Assembly: GCF_018070575.1 (NCBI RefSeq) | Contig: NZ_JAGPXN010000005.1 | Coordinates: forward strand, 1 to 64,000 | DNA from: Micromonospora sp. C31 | GTDB taxonomy: Bacteria > Actinomycetota > Actinomycetes > Mycobacteriales > Micromonosporaceae | Reading direction: 5' to 3' | Length of the DNA stretch: 64,000 nt | Shown: piece after piece, positions 52,330-61,303 of the stretch | Position numbering within the stretch: position 1 is the stretch's first letter | Layout of the letters: every line of letters begins with the position of its first letter | Translations under genes and position numbers: made by a program | The notes under the pieces: model-generated | Told to the model about the DNA's origin: nothing | The model's input: only the letters and a program-made list of their open reading frames with translations | Database searches by the model: none

Positions 52330-52473
52330 GCCGATGATCATCCCATCAGCGAGGGCGGCGGTCAGCATCCGCTATTGCCGCTCTCGGCGTACGGGTTGAT
52401 GTCCCCAGGTACCGGATGAATCCCCGTACGCCGTCGAATCCGGGGGACCGGACGAGTGTTCGCCGACGTCGAC

Positions 52474-53073
52474 TCAGTCCTCGCGGGCGATATCGATGCG
52501 CAGGGCGACTGGCAGGCCATCGGCATCCACGTCCAGATGGACGGGGAAGAAGCCGTCACCGACTGAGGTCATCGCCATCAGGATGTCCGCCTCGCCGACC
52601 CGGATCACCCCGGCCTCGTGATCGGACTCCCTGACCGCCCTCATCATTTGCCAATGATGCGAGTGCGGGCGGAAGTCGAACGCAAATTTCGGCCCGCCGG
52701 GTTCGTTGCGCCGCTGCTCGATGGCCAGCCCACGCTGATATGCGTCTTTGACGGGCAGGTCCACCCATCCGTACTCGACGTCGGCCGGATCGCCGAGCCG
52801 GGGCGCGCCGAACTCAGCGGCGACCTGCTCCTGGTCGCGGCCCAAGAGGACCAGGTCGGCCAGCCCGTCCAGTGGCCGGAGATGCTCCCAACAGCTCAGC
52901 GCGTCCGCGTCGACAAAGACGAATCGTGCATGATCGACCCCGAGTTCCCCGAACACCCATGAGTCGGCCACCGGCGAGTCATTGAACGCGATCCGCATGT
53001 GCTGCCACCCGTCTTCGCCGGGGACAGCGGTGACAGGCAGTGTGCGATCGGCCGGTACCTCGATCTGAGCCAC
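52474..53073 (-). CDS. Hypothetical protein
   Basis: 199-aa cytoplasmic protein from GTG 53071-53073. No convincing ribosome site is seen, so the true start could be internal, for example at MRIAFNDSPVADSW. It contains a beta-rich N-terminal half (WVFGELGVDHARFVFVDADA) and FRPHSHHWQMMRAVRESDHE with a His cluster. Codon use supports a real gene. I do not recognise the family. Its start abuts the serine recombinase remnant, so it may be cargo of the former integrated element. Confidence 0.55.
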   Translation of the reverse strand: MAQIEVPADRTLPVTAVPGEDGWQHMRIAFNDSPVADSWVFGELGVDHARFVFVDADALSCWEHLRPLDGLADLVLLGRDQEQVAAEFGAPRLGDPADVEYGWVDLPVKDAYQRGLAIEQRRNEPGGPKFAFDFRPHSHHWQMMRAVRESDHEAGVIRVGEADILMAMTSVGDGFFPVHLDVDADGLPVALRIDIARED

Positions 53074-53081
53074 CCCCGCCG

Positions 53082-53776
53082 AAGCGCACCCACCGATCCC
53101 GCCACCCCTACATCTTCAAGAGCCTGGTTCACTGCGGCATCTGCGGCCGGAAGATGCGGGGGCAGCACTCCCACGGCGTCGCCTACTACCGCTGCCGCTT
53201 CCCGCAGGAGTACGCCCCAACCAACAAGGTCGACCACCCCCGCAACGTGATCATGCGCGAAGACGTTCTGATAGACCCCTTGGATACCTGGCTGGTCCAG
53301 GGCTTCGGGGCCGTTGCACCGCCGGCACACCATCGCCATGCTCCTCGACCAGGCCCACACCGACATGCCAGCCGCGGTCCGCAGTCACACCAGAAGGACT
53401 TAGCGTCGCCGAATGCGACGTAAAGCTCTCTCGCTACCGCGCGGCACTCGACGCCGGCGCTGACCCCGCCGTGGTGGCCGGCTGGATCGCCGAGACCCAG
53501 GCAGAACGGCAACGCGCCATGCAACGCCACCAAGCGCCGGCCGAGGAAGAACCCCGCACACCCGCTCGCCTCAGCGAGGATCAGATCATCACCGTTGTCG
53601 AGGAACTCGGAGACCTCGTGGACGCCCTGCGGGACGCAGAGCCGGAACACAAGCTGGAGGTCTACCGCAGCCTCGGACTGCACCTGTCGTACGAGCCGGA
53701 AACACAAACGGTGCGGGCAAGTGTTGACCTTGCCGCGCACCGTTGGGATTCGGTTCGTGTCCGAGGGGGGACTTGA
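53082..53776 (+). pseudogene. C-terminal remnant of a large serine recombinase
   Basis: The frame opens with RHPYIFKSLVHCGICGRKM, then GVAYYRCRFPQEYAP: the recombinase zinc beta-ribbon with its CxxC pair. Near 53310 the frame shifts (HRRHTIAMLLDQAHTD) and near 53395 it shifts again (EGLSVAECDVKLSRYRAALD, then VVAGWIAETQAERQRAM and coiled-coil-like sequence to the stop at 53776). The catalytic Ser domain and the recombinase domain are missing. The stop codon lies inside the tRNA-Leu gene, which is the position an integrase gene takes after site-specific insertion at a tRNA 3' end. Confidence 0.85.
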
Positions 53777-53841
53777 ACCCCCACGCCCTATACGGGCACT
53801 AGCACCTCAAGCTAGCGCGTCTGCCATTCCGCCACCCGGAC
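53758..53841 (-). tRNA. tRNA-Leu (anticodon GAG)
   Basis: 84-nt class II tRNA on the minus strand. The acceptor stem GTCCGGG (from 53841) pairs with CTCGGAC (ending at 53759) with one G-U; the D-arm begins TGGCGGAATGGCAGACG. The anticodon arm is CTAGC-TTGAGGT-GCTAG, giving GAG (reads CUC). A long variable arm (TGCCCGTATAGGGCG) and GTGGGGGTTCAAGTCCCCC T-arm follow. CCA is not encoded. Its 3' half is overlapped by the recombinase remnant, so it is probably the attachment site of the decayed element. Confidence 0.95.
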
Positions 53842-54062
53842 CTGCTCGTCCAGCCTACCGTGTCGACCGAGGTGACCATCCACCCGTCGGCCGCCCTGGT
53901 GGGCCGCACGGGGAGTTACTGTACACGGCCCGGGTGGATCATGCACATCGACTTCCGGCCGATGAGTCGGTGCAGGTCGGACTGGTTCCCGCCCCGGGCG
54001 AACCATGACAGACCGGAGGGCCTGGGTAGCGTCCGACGGACCTCGCGCGGCAGCATGGCCAC

Positions 54063-56312
54063 GTGTCCCATCCCTCTCCCCTGGCCGCCGTGCAGCACCG
54101 GGCCCTCGCCCTGCGCGCCGCGGGCGATCTCACCTCCGCCCGCCGGCTGCTCACCGACGCCGTCGGCTACGCCCGGCCGCCGTACGGCAAGGACCACCCG
54201 GATGTGCTGAGCACCGCGCACCTGCTGGCCCACCTGCACCGGGAGGCGGACGACCCGGCTAGCGCCCGACGCGTACTGGAGGAGGCGTTCGCCGCCGGCG
54301 AACGCCTCTGGCCACCGTCCGACCCGCTGATGCTGGCGCTCGCCTTCGAGCTGGCCGCGGTGGCGGACGAGTTGGGCAACCGGCACGAGGCCCGCCGCAA
54401 CTACACCCGCGTCGCCACCCTCGGGCCCGCCGTGCTCGGCGTCGACCATCCGGCGGTACGCACGGCCAGGCAGTATCTCGGCGACGCCGCCCCCGCCCCG
54501 CAGCCCGCGCCGCCGGCCGCGCGACCGGACATGTCGGCGCTCTCGGAGCCCACGATGTCGCTGGCGGTGCTCTCGACCGCCTGGCGGCCGCACGAGCCGA
54601 CCGCGGTCGGCCCCCCGCAGCCGCTGGCCGCGCAGCCGACGCCGCACGTCGCGGGCGGCCTGCCAGCCGCGCCGACGCCCCCGCAGATCCCGTCGCCTCC
54701 ACCCGGTGCGGGCGTGCGCGGCGTGGGACGTGCCACCCCGGTCGCCCCGGCGGCGCACCCTGCGGCGTCCCCGCAGCCGCAGCACCCGGCCGGCCACGCA
54801 CCGCAGGTGCCGCCCGCACCGCCGCAGCCGTACCCGGCGCCGCCTTGGGCCGCCCAGGTTCCGGCCGCGTCGGCCGCCCCCGCGCAGCCGCCGCACACCC
54901 CGGCGGTGCCCGTACCGCCGTCCCCGGTCGTGCCGTCGGCGTCCACCGCCGCACCGCCGCAGCCTCAGGTGCCGTCGGCGCCCGTGCCGCCACCCCCGGT
55001 CGTCCCGACGCAACGCCCCGTACCGGCGTCGTCGCAGTCTGCCTGGGCGCCCTCCTCCGGGCCGCCCCAACCACCGGCGCTGCCGCGCCCCGCTCCGCCG
55101 GCGACGGCCGGGGTGGCCCCGGTCGTTCCGGCCCCCAGGGCTGCGCCGTCGGCCCCGCCGAAGCCATCCGCCCCTTCCCTGACCGACGCCGAGTCCGCGC
55201 AGGCCAGGGCCGTGACGCCGCCGACCGGACCCGCCGTCGCGCCGCGGCACCAGGCCGTCGACGCCCCCCGCCCACCCCTGCCGGAGGCGACGGCCCCGGC
55301 ACCGGAGCGTCCGGCGGGGCCGGCACCCGGGTGGGCCGAGCCGACCATCCAGGTCAGGCAGATCGAACCGCTGCTCGCCGAGGAGATCGCCCGCGCCGCC
55401 GGCACTTCCGCCGGACCGGATGCGCCGACTCCGGTCAGCCCCGCCCGGTCGACCGAGGCGCCACCGCCCGGCACGCCACCGGCAGCGGCACACGCCGCGC
55501 CGACCAGTGCGCCACCGGTCAGCGCCCCATCGGCGCCCCCCGTCAGCGCGCCGCCCGCCCACCCCACGAGCAGCCCACCGGTCAGCGCCCCGCCGCGGGG
55601 CGTCAGTACGCCGCCGGTCCCGCCCCCACCGTCGGTGGTGCCACCGCCGCGGGCGGAGTGGGAACGCCAGCGGGAGGAGGTGGAGCGGGCGGAGCCGGAA
55701 CGGGATCCGGTCGACGAACTGCCGCCGGCGTACCTCGACATCGACGAGACGTTCCCGATGGAGGCGCAGCCCGGACGGGCCCGGTCGACGGCCGGGCACC
55801 CCGCGCAGCAGCAGGCGTCGGCGTTCCGCCCGCCGCTTGCGTACGCGATGGGGCCGGAGCCCGAGGAGGGCGGCCGGAACCGGACGGCGGTCGTCGCCGC
55901 GGTGGTCATCGCGGTCCTGGCCGTGGCACTCATCGGCGTGGGCGTGCTGGTGTTCAGCCGGGACGCGGCGGCGCCGACGGGGCCCGCCGCGCCGTCGGCC
56001 GCCCTGCCGTCCGCGTCGGCCGCCGGCCCTGCGCCCGGCGGGCTGACCCTGAAGGACGGGTCGGCGACGATCACCCTGACGTGGACGGACCCGGCGGGTG
56101 GCGGAGTCCCCTTCATGGTGGCCGGCGGTCGGGCCGGGCAGACGTTGGGCGTGCTGGCCACGGTGGACCCGGGCCAGACCAGCTACACGGTCAACGGGCT
56201 GAACTCGCGGGTGGACTACTGCTTCACGGTGCTCGCGGTCTACTCGACGGACTCGTTCGCCACGTCGGGGCAGGTCTGCACGGAACGGGAGGGCGACACG
56301 CCGTCGAGCTGA
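54063..56312 (+). CDS. TPR / Pro-Ala-rich / single-TM / FN3 protein
   Basis: 749-aa membrane protein, GTG 54063. The cytoplasmic N terminus (1-140) has TPR-like repeats (ALALRAAGDLTSARRLL, AHLLAHLHREADDPASARRVL, ELAAVADELGNRHEARRNY). A disordered Pro/Ala-rich linker (about 145-560) is followed by a basic-acid patch, one membrane helix (about 613-637) and an extracytoplasmic FN3-like domain (about 665-745; TLTWTDPAGGGVPF, YTVNGLNSRVDYCFTV). It has no signal peptide and is probably type II oriented. It precedes the FN3/MoxR/DUF58/transglutaminase genes and may tether cytoplasmic partners to this envelope complex (inference). Confidence 0.75.
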   Translation: MSHPSPLAAVQHRALALRAAGDLTSARRLLTDAVGYARPPYGKDHPDVLSTAHLLAHLHREADDPASARRVLEEAFAAGERLWPPSDPLMLALAFELAAVADELGNRHEARRNYTRVATLGPAVLGVDHPAVRTARQYLGDAAPAPQPAPPAARPDMSALSEPTMSLAVLSTAWRPHEPTAVGPPQPLAAQPTPHVAGGLPAAPTPPQIPSPPPGAGVRGVGRATPVAPAAHPAASPQPQHPAGHAPQVPPAPPQPYPAPPWAAQVPAASAAPAQPPHTPAVPVPPSPVVPSASTAAPPQPQVPSAPVPPPPVVPTQRPVPASSQSAWAPSSGPPQPPALPRPAPPATAGVAPVVPAPRAAPSAPPKPSAPSLTDAESAQARAVTPPTGPAVAPRHQAVDAPRPPLPEATAPAPERPAGPAPGWAEPTIQVRQIEPLLAEEIARAAGTSAGPDAPTPVSPARSTEAPPPGTPPAAAHAAPTSAPPVSAPSAPPVSAPPAHPTSSPPVSAPPRGVSTPPVPPPPSVVPPPRAEWERQREEVERAEPERDPVDELPPAYLDIDETFPMEAQPGRARSTAGHPAQQQASAFRPPLAYAMGPEPEEGGRNRTAVVAAVVIAVLAVALIGVGVLVFSRDAAAPTGPAAPSAALPSASAAGPAPGGLTLKDGSATITLTWTDPAGGGVPFMVAGGRAGQTLGVLATVDPGQTSYTVNGLNSRVDYCFTVLAVYSTDSFATSGQVCTEREGDTPSS

Positions 56313-56468
56313 CCGGCCATCGCGGCGTGGCGCACACGCTGGGTATCCACAGAGGGACGGTGCGGGTTCCCCCGCCCCCGACCGGGCCATATGATGGCAG
56401 CCGGCTCAGGGGAGGGTCGCCGCACATGGCGCGCCACCTGCCAGCGACGACACGGGAGGCAGCCGGTA

Positions 56469-59102
56469 GTGGCCACCATCGATGACGCCGGGCACGCCGG
56501 CACCGGCCCCCCGCGTCGCCGGCCCCGCCGGATGCGCGGCGGAGTCGTCACCATCGCGACCGTGGCCGCGCTGCTGGCCGCCATGGGCCTCACCATCCAC
56601 GGCCTCGGCGCGGCGGACAACGCGGTGGCGAGCCACGACGCGAGTTCCTGGCTGTGGAGCGCCGCGCGCAGCGAGCTGGCCCGCGTCAACGGGATCACCG
56701 CGCGGGTCGACACCCGGGTCGGGATCCCGGGCGCCCGCCGGCACCCGGTGCAGGTCACCCAGACCGACCGGCTGCTGGTCCTGCGAGACCTGAACACCGG
56801 GCAGGTCAGCTCACTGGACCTGGCCACCCTCCAGATCACCGCGACCACCCGGACGACCCCGGGGCTGGGCGTCAACGTCGCCCTGCACGAGGACGCGGCG
56901 TTCGTCGTCGACGCCGTGCAGGGTGTCGTCCGGCAGCTCGACCCGCGGTCGCTGACGCCGGTCGGCGAGCCGCTGCGCTACCCGCCGGGCATCACCGGCG
57001 GGTCCTTCGACGGCGAGGGGCGCCTCTGGATCGCGGTGCCCAGCGAGGGCACCGTCTCGGCGGTCACCGCCGCGCCGCTGCCCTCCGCGCCCGCGTCCGC
57101 GGCCCCCGCCGGGGGCGGCCTCAGCCCGAAGAAGGTCGAGACGTACGACGTCGCGGACGCCAGCCACGAGCTGGTCGTCTCCACCCTGGACGACGGCGTC
57201 GCGGTGCTCGACCGCACCGCCGGGGCGCTGGTGACCGTGCAGCGCGGCAAGGTCCGCACCACCCCGCTCACGATGACCGCGCCGGGTGCGCTGCCGGCGC
57301 GCACCAGTGGACCGGACGTGCCCGTGACGGTACCCGGCGAGCGGCGGGTGCACGTCGTCGACGACGGCGGCGCGGTGCGGGCGTTCACCGTGCCGGGCAC
57401 GGGCGACGAGCTCAGCCCGGCCGTGGCGTGGGCCGGCCGCTACTACTGCGCCGACGAGGCGTCCGGCACGGTCTACGCCTTCGACTCGGGCGGGCAGCTC
57501 GTCGACACCGTCCGGGGCCGGGGCACCGGGCCGCTGGAGCTGGAGGTGCGGGAGAACCACCTGTTCATCAACGCTCCCGACTCGGCCACCGCGCAGGTCG
57601 TCGACGACAGGCACCAGGTCCGCGAGGTCGACAAGTACGCCAACGACGTGCTCGGCGGCGACCCGCCGCCGGCTCCCCCGCCGCCGCCCCCGCCGAAGAA
57701 GCCCGAGGTGGGCAAGCCGGGCGCGCCGCGCGGCGTCTCCGCCGCCGCCGGCAACGCGCAGGCCCGGGTGAGCTGGCGGCCGGCCCCCGCCAACGGGGCG
57801 GAGATCGTCCGTTACGTGGTGCAGGGCGCCGGCCAACGTGTGCAGGTGGGTGCCAACCAGCGGGCCGTGGAGATCAAGGGCCTGACCAACGGCGAGACGT
57901 ACCGGTTCTCGGTGCACGCGGTCAACGCGAAGGGCGACGGTCCCGCGCGCACCAGCAACCCGGTGACGCCGACGGCCGCGGTGCCGGACCCGCCGGCCGC
58001 CGTCACCGCCCAGGAACGTCCCGACGGCACGGTGCTGGTGAAGTGGCCGGCCGCGAACGGGCAGGGCAACACGATCGCGAAGTACGTGGTCACAGCCACG
58101 TCGGCGGGCACCAACGCCCCGGCGGGCGAGTCCCGCAGGGCCGAGCTGGTGGTGCCGGCGGGCGAGCTGGAGTACGGCACGCAGTACGCGTTCACGGTGG
58201 TGGCGGTCAACGACCGGGGCGCCGGCTCGGCGGCCTCGCCGGTGAGTAACACGGTCGTGCCGTACGCGGCGCCGGAGCGTCCGGGCGAGCTGCGGGCGAG
58301 CACGGTGGCCGACCGGCCGGGCGCCGTCACGGTGCGGTGGTCCCCGGCGGCGGCTAACGGGCGCCCGGTGACGAAGTACCTGGTGGACCTGGGTGGGCGC
58401 AGCAGCGAGGTGACCGACACGCAGGCCACGGTGGACGGGTTGGGCAACGGCCAGAACGTCACCGTGAAGGTGCGCGCGGTCAACGAGGCCGGTCCCGGCC
58501 CGGAGGCCACCACCACGGCCCGTACGGTGGCCGAGCCCCGTGTCACCGTCACCGGCTCCTCGGCCACCGCCACCTCGGCGACGGTGACGTTCACCGTGGA
58601 CGCCGGTGGCGGCAGGGCGACCTGCTCGCTGAGCACCGGTGGCGAGCCGGCGAAGCCCGGGAGCTGCTCCAGCATCACGATGACGGGGCTGACGCCGGGC
58701 ACGAAGTACACGTTCACCGTGACGGCGAGCAACGCCGCCGGCAAGGGCACGGTCAGCCGCGCCCAGGCCACCGGTGCCCTCTACGGCATCGCGACCTGCC
58801 GCAACGGGCCCGACGACGACCAGCGGACCTACTGCGACTCCGATGTCGACGGGCGCAACGGCAACGAGATCTTCTCGGTCACCCGGCAGGACAACGACCG
58901 GCAGGTCGGCTGGGCGAAGCCCGGCACCCGGTTGAAGGCGTACTGCAGGAAGTCGGGCGAGAACGTCGACTCGTGGATCTACAACAACCAGAAGCAGAGC
59001 ACCTGGTGGGTGCAGGTCGACTACAAGGGACGCAACTACATCCCCTGGGCCTGGCTCAACCTGGAGGGCGGCGACGACATCAAGGTCCTGCCCACCTGCT
59101 GA
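56469..59102 (+). CDS. Membrane-anchored FN3-repeat protein with beta-propeller-like region
   Basis: 877-aa protein. I start it at GTG 56469 because GGGAGG lies upstream and the product then begins with a short basic tail and one membrane helix (about 25-48). The extracytoplasmic part has a propeller-like region (about 80-385; repeats such as DRLLVLRDLNTGQVSSLDL and AFVVDAVQGVVRQLDPRSL), a PPPAPPPPPP linker, three to four FN3 domains (about 412-770; VSAAAGNAQARVSWRPAP, GETYRFSVHAVN) and a Cys-containing C-terminal SH3-like domain (about 780-877). It is 26 bp upstream of a MoxR ATPase. Proteins of this plan accompany MoxR/DUF58/transglutaminase genes in actinobacteria and are probably envelope assembly or sensing components. 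Confidence 0.8.
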   Translation: MATIDDAGHAGTGPPRRRPRRMRGGVVTIATVAALLAAMGLTIHGLGAADNAVASHDASSWLWSAARSELARVNGITARVDTRVGIPGARRHPVQVTQTDRLLVLRDLNTGQVSSLDLATLQITATTRTTPGLGVNVALHEDAAFVVDAVQGVVRQLDPRSLTPVGEPLRYPPGITGGSFDGEGRLWIAVPSEGTVSAVTAAPLPSAPASAAPAGGGLSPKKVETYDVADASHELVVSTLDDGVAVLDRTAGALVTVQRGKVRTTPLTMTAPGALPARTSGPDVPVTVPGERRVHVVDDGGAVRAFTVPGTGDELSPAVAWAGRYYCADEASGTVYAFDSGGQLVDTVRGRGTGPLELEVRENHLFINAPDSATAQVVDDRHQVREVDKYANDVLGGDPPPAPPPPPPPKKPEVGKPGAPRGVSAAAGNAQARVSWRPAPANGAEIVRYVVQGAGQRVQVGANQRAVEIKGLTNGETYRFSVHAVNAKGDGPARTSNPVTPTAAVPDPPAAVTAQERPDGTVLVKWPAANGQGNTIAKYVVTATSAGTNAPAGESRRAELVVPAGELEYGTQYAFTVVAVNDRGAGSAASPVSNTVVPYAAPERPGELRASTVADRPGAVTVRWSPAAANGRPVTKYLVDLGGRSSEVTDTQATVDGLGNGQNVTVKVRAVNEAGPGPEATTTARTVAEPRVTVTGSSATATSATVTFTVDAGGGRATCSLSTGGEPAKPGSCSSITMTGLTPGTKYTFTVTASNAAGKGTVSRAQATGALYGIATCRNGPDDDQRTYCDSDVDGRNGNEIFSVTRQDNDRQVGWAKPGTRLKAYCRKSGENVDSWIYNNQKQSTWWVQVDYKGRNYIPWAWLNLEGGDDIKVLPTC

Positions 59103-59128
59103 CCAGCCCAGGCAAGGAGCACCACCGC

Positions 59129-60124
59129 GTGAACACCCCAGAACCGCTCACCCAGCCGGAGGTGCAGGGCTTCGCCGCCCTCGCCGCCCGGCTGGCCGAG
59201 AACGTCAACGCGGTGGTGCTGGGCAAGCCCCAGGTGGTCCGGCTGGCACTGACCGCGCTCTTCGCCCAGGGGCACGTGCTGCTGGAGGACGTGCCGGGGG
59301 TCGGCAAGACCACGCTGGCCCGGGCCATCGCGGCCACCGTCAAGGGGCAGTGGCGGCGCATCCAGTTCACCCCCGACCTGCTGCCCTCCGACGTGTCCGG
59401 GGTGACGATCTTCAATCAGGCCACCCGGGGCTTCGAGTTCCACCCCGGGCCGGTGTTCGCCAACATCGTCATCGCCGACGAGATCAACCGGGCGTCGCCG
59501 AAGACCCAGTCGGCGCTGCTGGAGGTGATGGAGGAGCACACCGTCACCGTGGACGGGGTCCGGCACCCCGTGCCGCAGCCGTTCCTGGTGGTGGCCACCC
59601 AGAACCCGGTGGAGATGGACGGCACGTACCGGCTGCCCGAGGCCCAGCTCGACCGGTTCCTGGTGAAGCTCTCCGTCGGCTACCCCGACGAGGCGGTCGA
59701 GGTGGAGGTGCTGCGCGGGGCGACGGTCCGTTCCCCCGAGGCGTTGACGGCGGTCACCGACACGGCCACCGTCGGGGAGATGGTCCGGATGGCCCGCCGG
59801 GTGCACATCGCCGAGCCGCTCTACGCGTACGCGGTGCGGCTCGCCGCGGCCACCCGCAACCATCCGCAGGTGCGGGTCGGGGTCAGTCCCCGGGGCGTGA
59901 TCGCGCTGACCAGGGCGGCGTGCGCGTACGCGCTGATCGACGGGCGTGGCTGGATCATGCCGGAGGACCTGAAGACGCTGGTCGAGCCGGTCTTCGCGCA
60001 CCGGCTGCTGCTCACCCCGGACGCGCAGGTGCGCGGGGTGACCGCCGCCGAGGTGCTGCGTCAGGCGGTCGCCTCGGTGCCGGTGCCGCTGCCGTCGGGC
60101 CAGCCGGCCCCGGTCCAGGGCTGA
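59129..60124 (+). CDS. MoxR-family AAA+ ATPase
   Basis: 331-aa cytoplasmic chaperone-like AAA+ ATPase. GTG 59129 follows AAGGAG. Walker A is GVGKTTLAR (57-65), Walker B IVIADEINRASPKTQSALLE, sensor 1 VVATQNPVEMDGTYRLPEAQLDRF, sensor 2 GVSPRGVIALTRAA. MoxR ATPases, commonly with a DUF58 (VWA-like) partner encoded next, act in maturation of metal-loaded or multimeric protein complexes. The order MoxR-DUF58-transglutaminase is conserved in actinobacteria. Confidence 0.95.
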   Translation: MNTPEPLTQPEVQGFAALAARLAENVNAVVLGKPQVVRLALTALFAQGHVLLEDVPGVGKTTLARAIAATVKGQWRRIQFTPDLLPSDVSGVTIFNQATRGFEFHPGPVFANIVIADEINRASPKTQSALLEVMEEHTVTVDGVRHPVPQPFLVVATQNPVEMDGTYRLPEAQLDRFLVKLSVGYPDEAVEVEVLRGATVRSPEALTAVTDTATVGEMVRMARRVHIAEPLYAYAVRLAAATRNHPQVRVGVSPRGVIALTRAACAYALIDGRGWIMPEDLKTLVEPVFAHRLLLTPDAQVRGVTAAEVLRQAVASVPVPLPSGQPAPVQG

Positions 60125-60136
60125 CCGGCGACGCCG

Positions 60137-61303
60137 GTGTCCGCGCTCACCGCCCGCTGTGCCGGGCTGTTCGTCGCCGCCGTCGTGCTGCTCGGTGCCG
60201 GCTTCCGCTTCGCGTACCCGGAGTTGACGCTGCTCGGGGCGGCGGCCGGCATCGCCATCGGCTACGCCGTGCTGACCGCGGCCTGGCGGCCCCGTTTGGA
60301 GGTGACCCGCAGCGCGGACCCGGACCGGGTGGCGCGGGGCGAACCGGCGACGATGATTCTGACGGTGCGCAACGCCGGGCGGCTGCGGGCGGCGAGCCTG
60401 GTGGCCGAGGACCGCTGCGGGGACCGGTCGGTCCCGGTGCCGTTGCTGCGGCTGCGGCCGGGCCGCGACAGCACGGTCCGCTACGAGGTGCCGACCTCCC
60501 GGCGGGGGGTGGTGCCGGTGGGGCCGCTGCGGGTGACCCGGCGCGACCCGCTGGGCCTGGTGGCGCTGGCCCGCCCGTACGGCGGCACGGTGCCGGTCTG
60601 GGTGCACCCGCGCGTGCACCCGCTGAACGCGGTGCCCACGGGCGCGGGGCGCAGCCTGGACGGCCGGGTGGACAAGGTGCCGCACGGGTCGATCACGTTC
60701 GACTCGCTGCGCGAGTACGTGGTCGGTGACGAGCTGCGCCGGGTGCACTGGCGCACCAGCGCCCGGGTGGGCGAGCTGATGGTGCGGGAGAACGTCGACA
60801 CCAGCCTGCCGCGGATCGTGGTGCTGCTGGACAACCGGGCGGCGGCCCACCCGCAGCGCCTCGACGGGGTGGCCGAGTCGTTCGAGTCGGCGTGCGAGGC
60901 GGCCGCCTCGGTGCTGGTCGCCGCGTACCGTGCGGCTCTGCCGGTGGTGCTGCTGCTGGTCGCCCCGGAGCCGGACGACACGGCGGCGGACGGCGACGCG
61001 GCGGCGCACGGGCCGCTGGACCGGCTCGCGGCGACGGAACTCGCCGACGCGGACCAGCTTCAGCCGGCCACCGCCCGGCTGCGGCGGGAGCGGCTCGGCG
61101 ACACCCTGGTCTTCCTCACCGGGCCGGGTGGCCGCGACGACCTGGGGACGGTGGGCGCGCTGCGTGCCGCGTACCCGTCGGTGGTGGTGGGGGTCTTCGG
61201 GGCGACGGAGCCGGCGCCGTCGGGCGCGGCCGGTCTGGTGGTGATCGACGCCGCGGACGGGGCGGCGTTCGCCGCCGAGTGGGACGGGGTGCGCAGGTGG
61301 TGA
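60137..61303 (+). CDS. DUF58 (VWA-like) membrane protein
   Basis: 388-aa protein with two N-terminal membrane helices (about 3-50; FVAAVVLLGAGFRFAYP, LGAAAGIAIGYAVL) and a cytoplasmic remainder. The DUF58 signature is at about 190-215: GSITFDSLREYVVGDELRRV then HWRTSARVGELMVRE. The C-terminal half has a von Willebrand A-like fold with RIVVLLDNRAAAH. GTG 60137 is 12 bp after the MoxR stop and the gene overlaps the transglutaminase start (GTGA at 61300). It is the likely partner or adaptor of the MoxR ATPase. Confidence 0.9.
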   Translation: MSALTARCAGLFVAAVVLLGAGFRFAYPELTLLGAAAGIAIGYAVLTAAWRPRLEVTRSADPDRVARGEPATMILTVRNAGRLRAASLVAEDRCGDRSVPVPLLRLRPGRDSTVRYEVPTSRRGVVPVGPLRVTRRDPLGLVALARPYGGTVPVWVHPRVHPLNAVPTGAGRSLDGRVDKVPHGSITFDSLREYVVGDELRRVHWRTSARVGELMVRENVDTSLPRIVVLLDNRAAAHPQRLDGVAESFESACEAAASVLVAAYRAALPVVLLLVAPEPDDTAADGDAAAHGPLDRLAATELADADQLQPATARLRRERLGDTLVFLTGPGGRDDLGTVGALRAAYPSVVVGVFGATEPAPSGAAGLVVIDAADGAAFAAEWDGVRRW

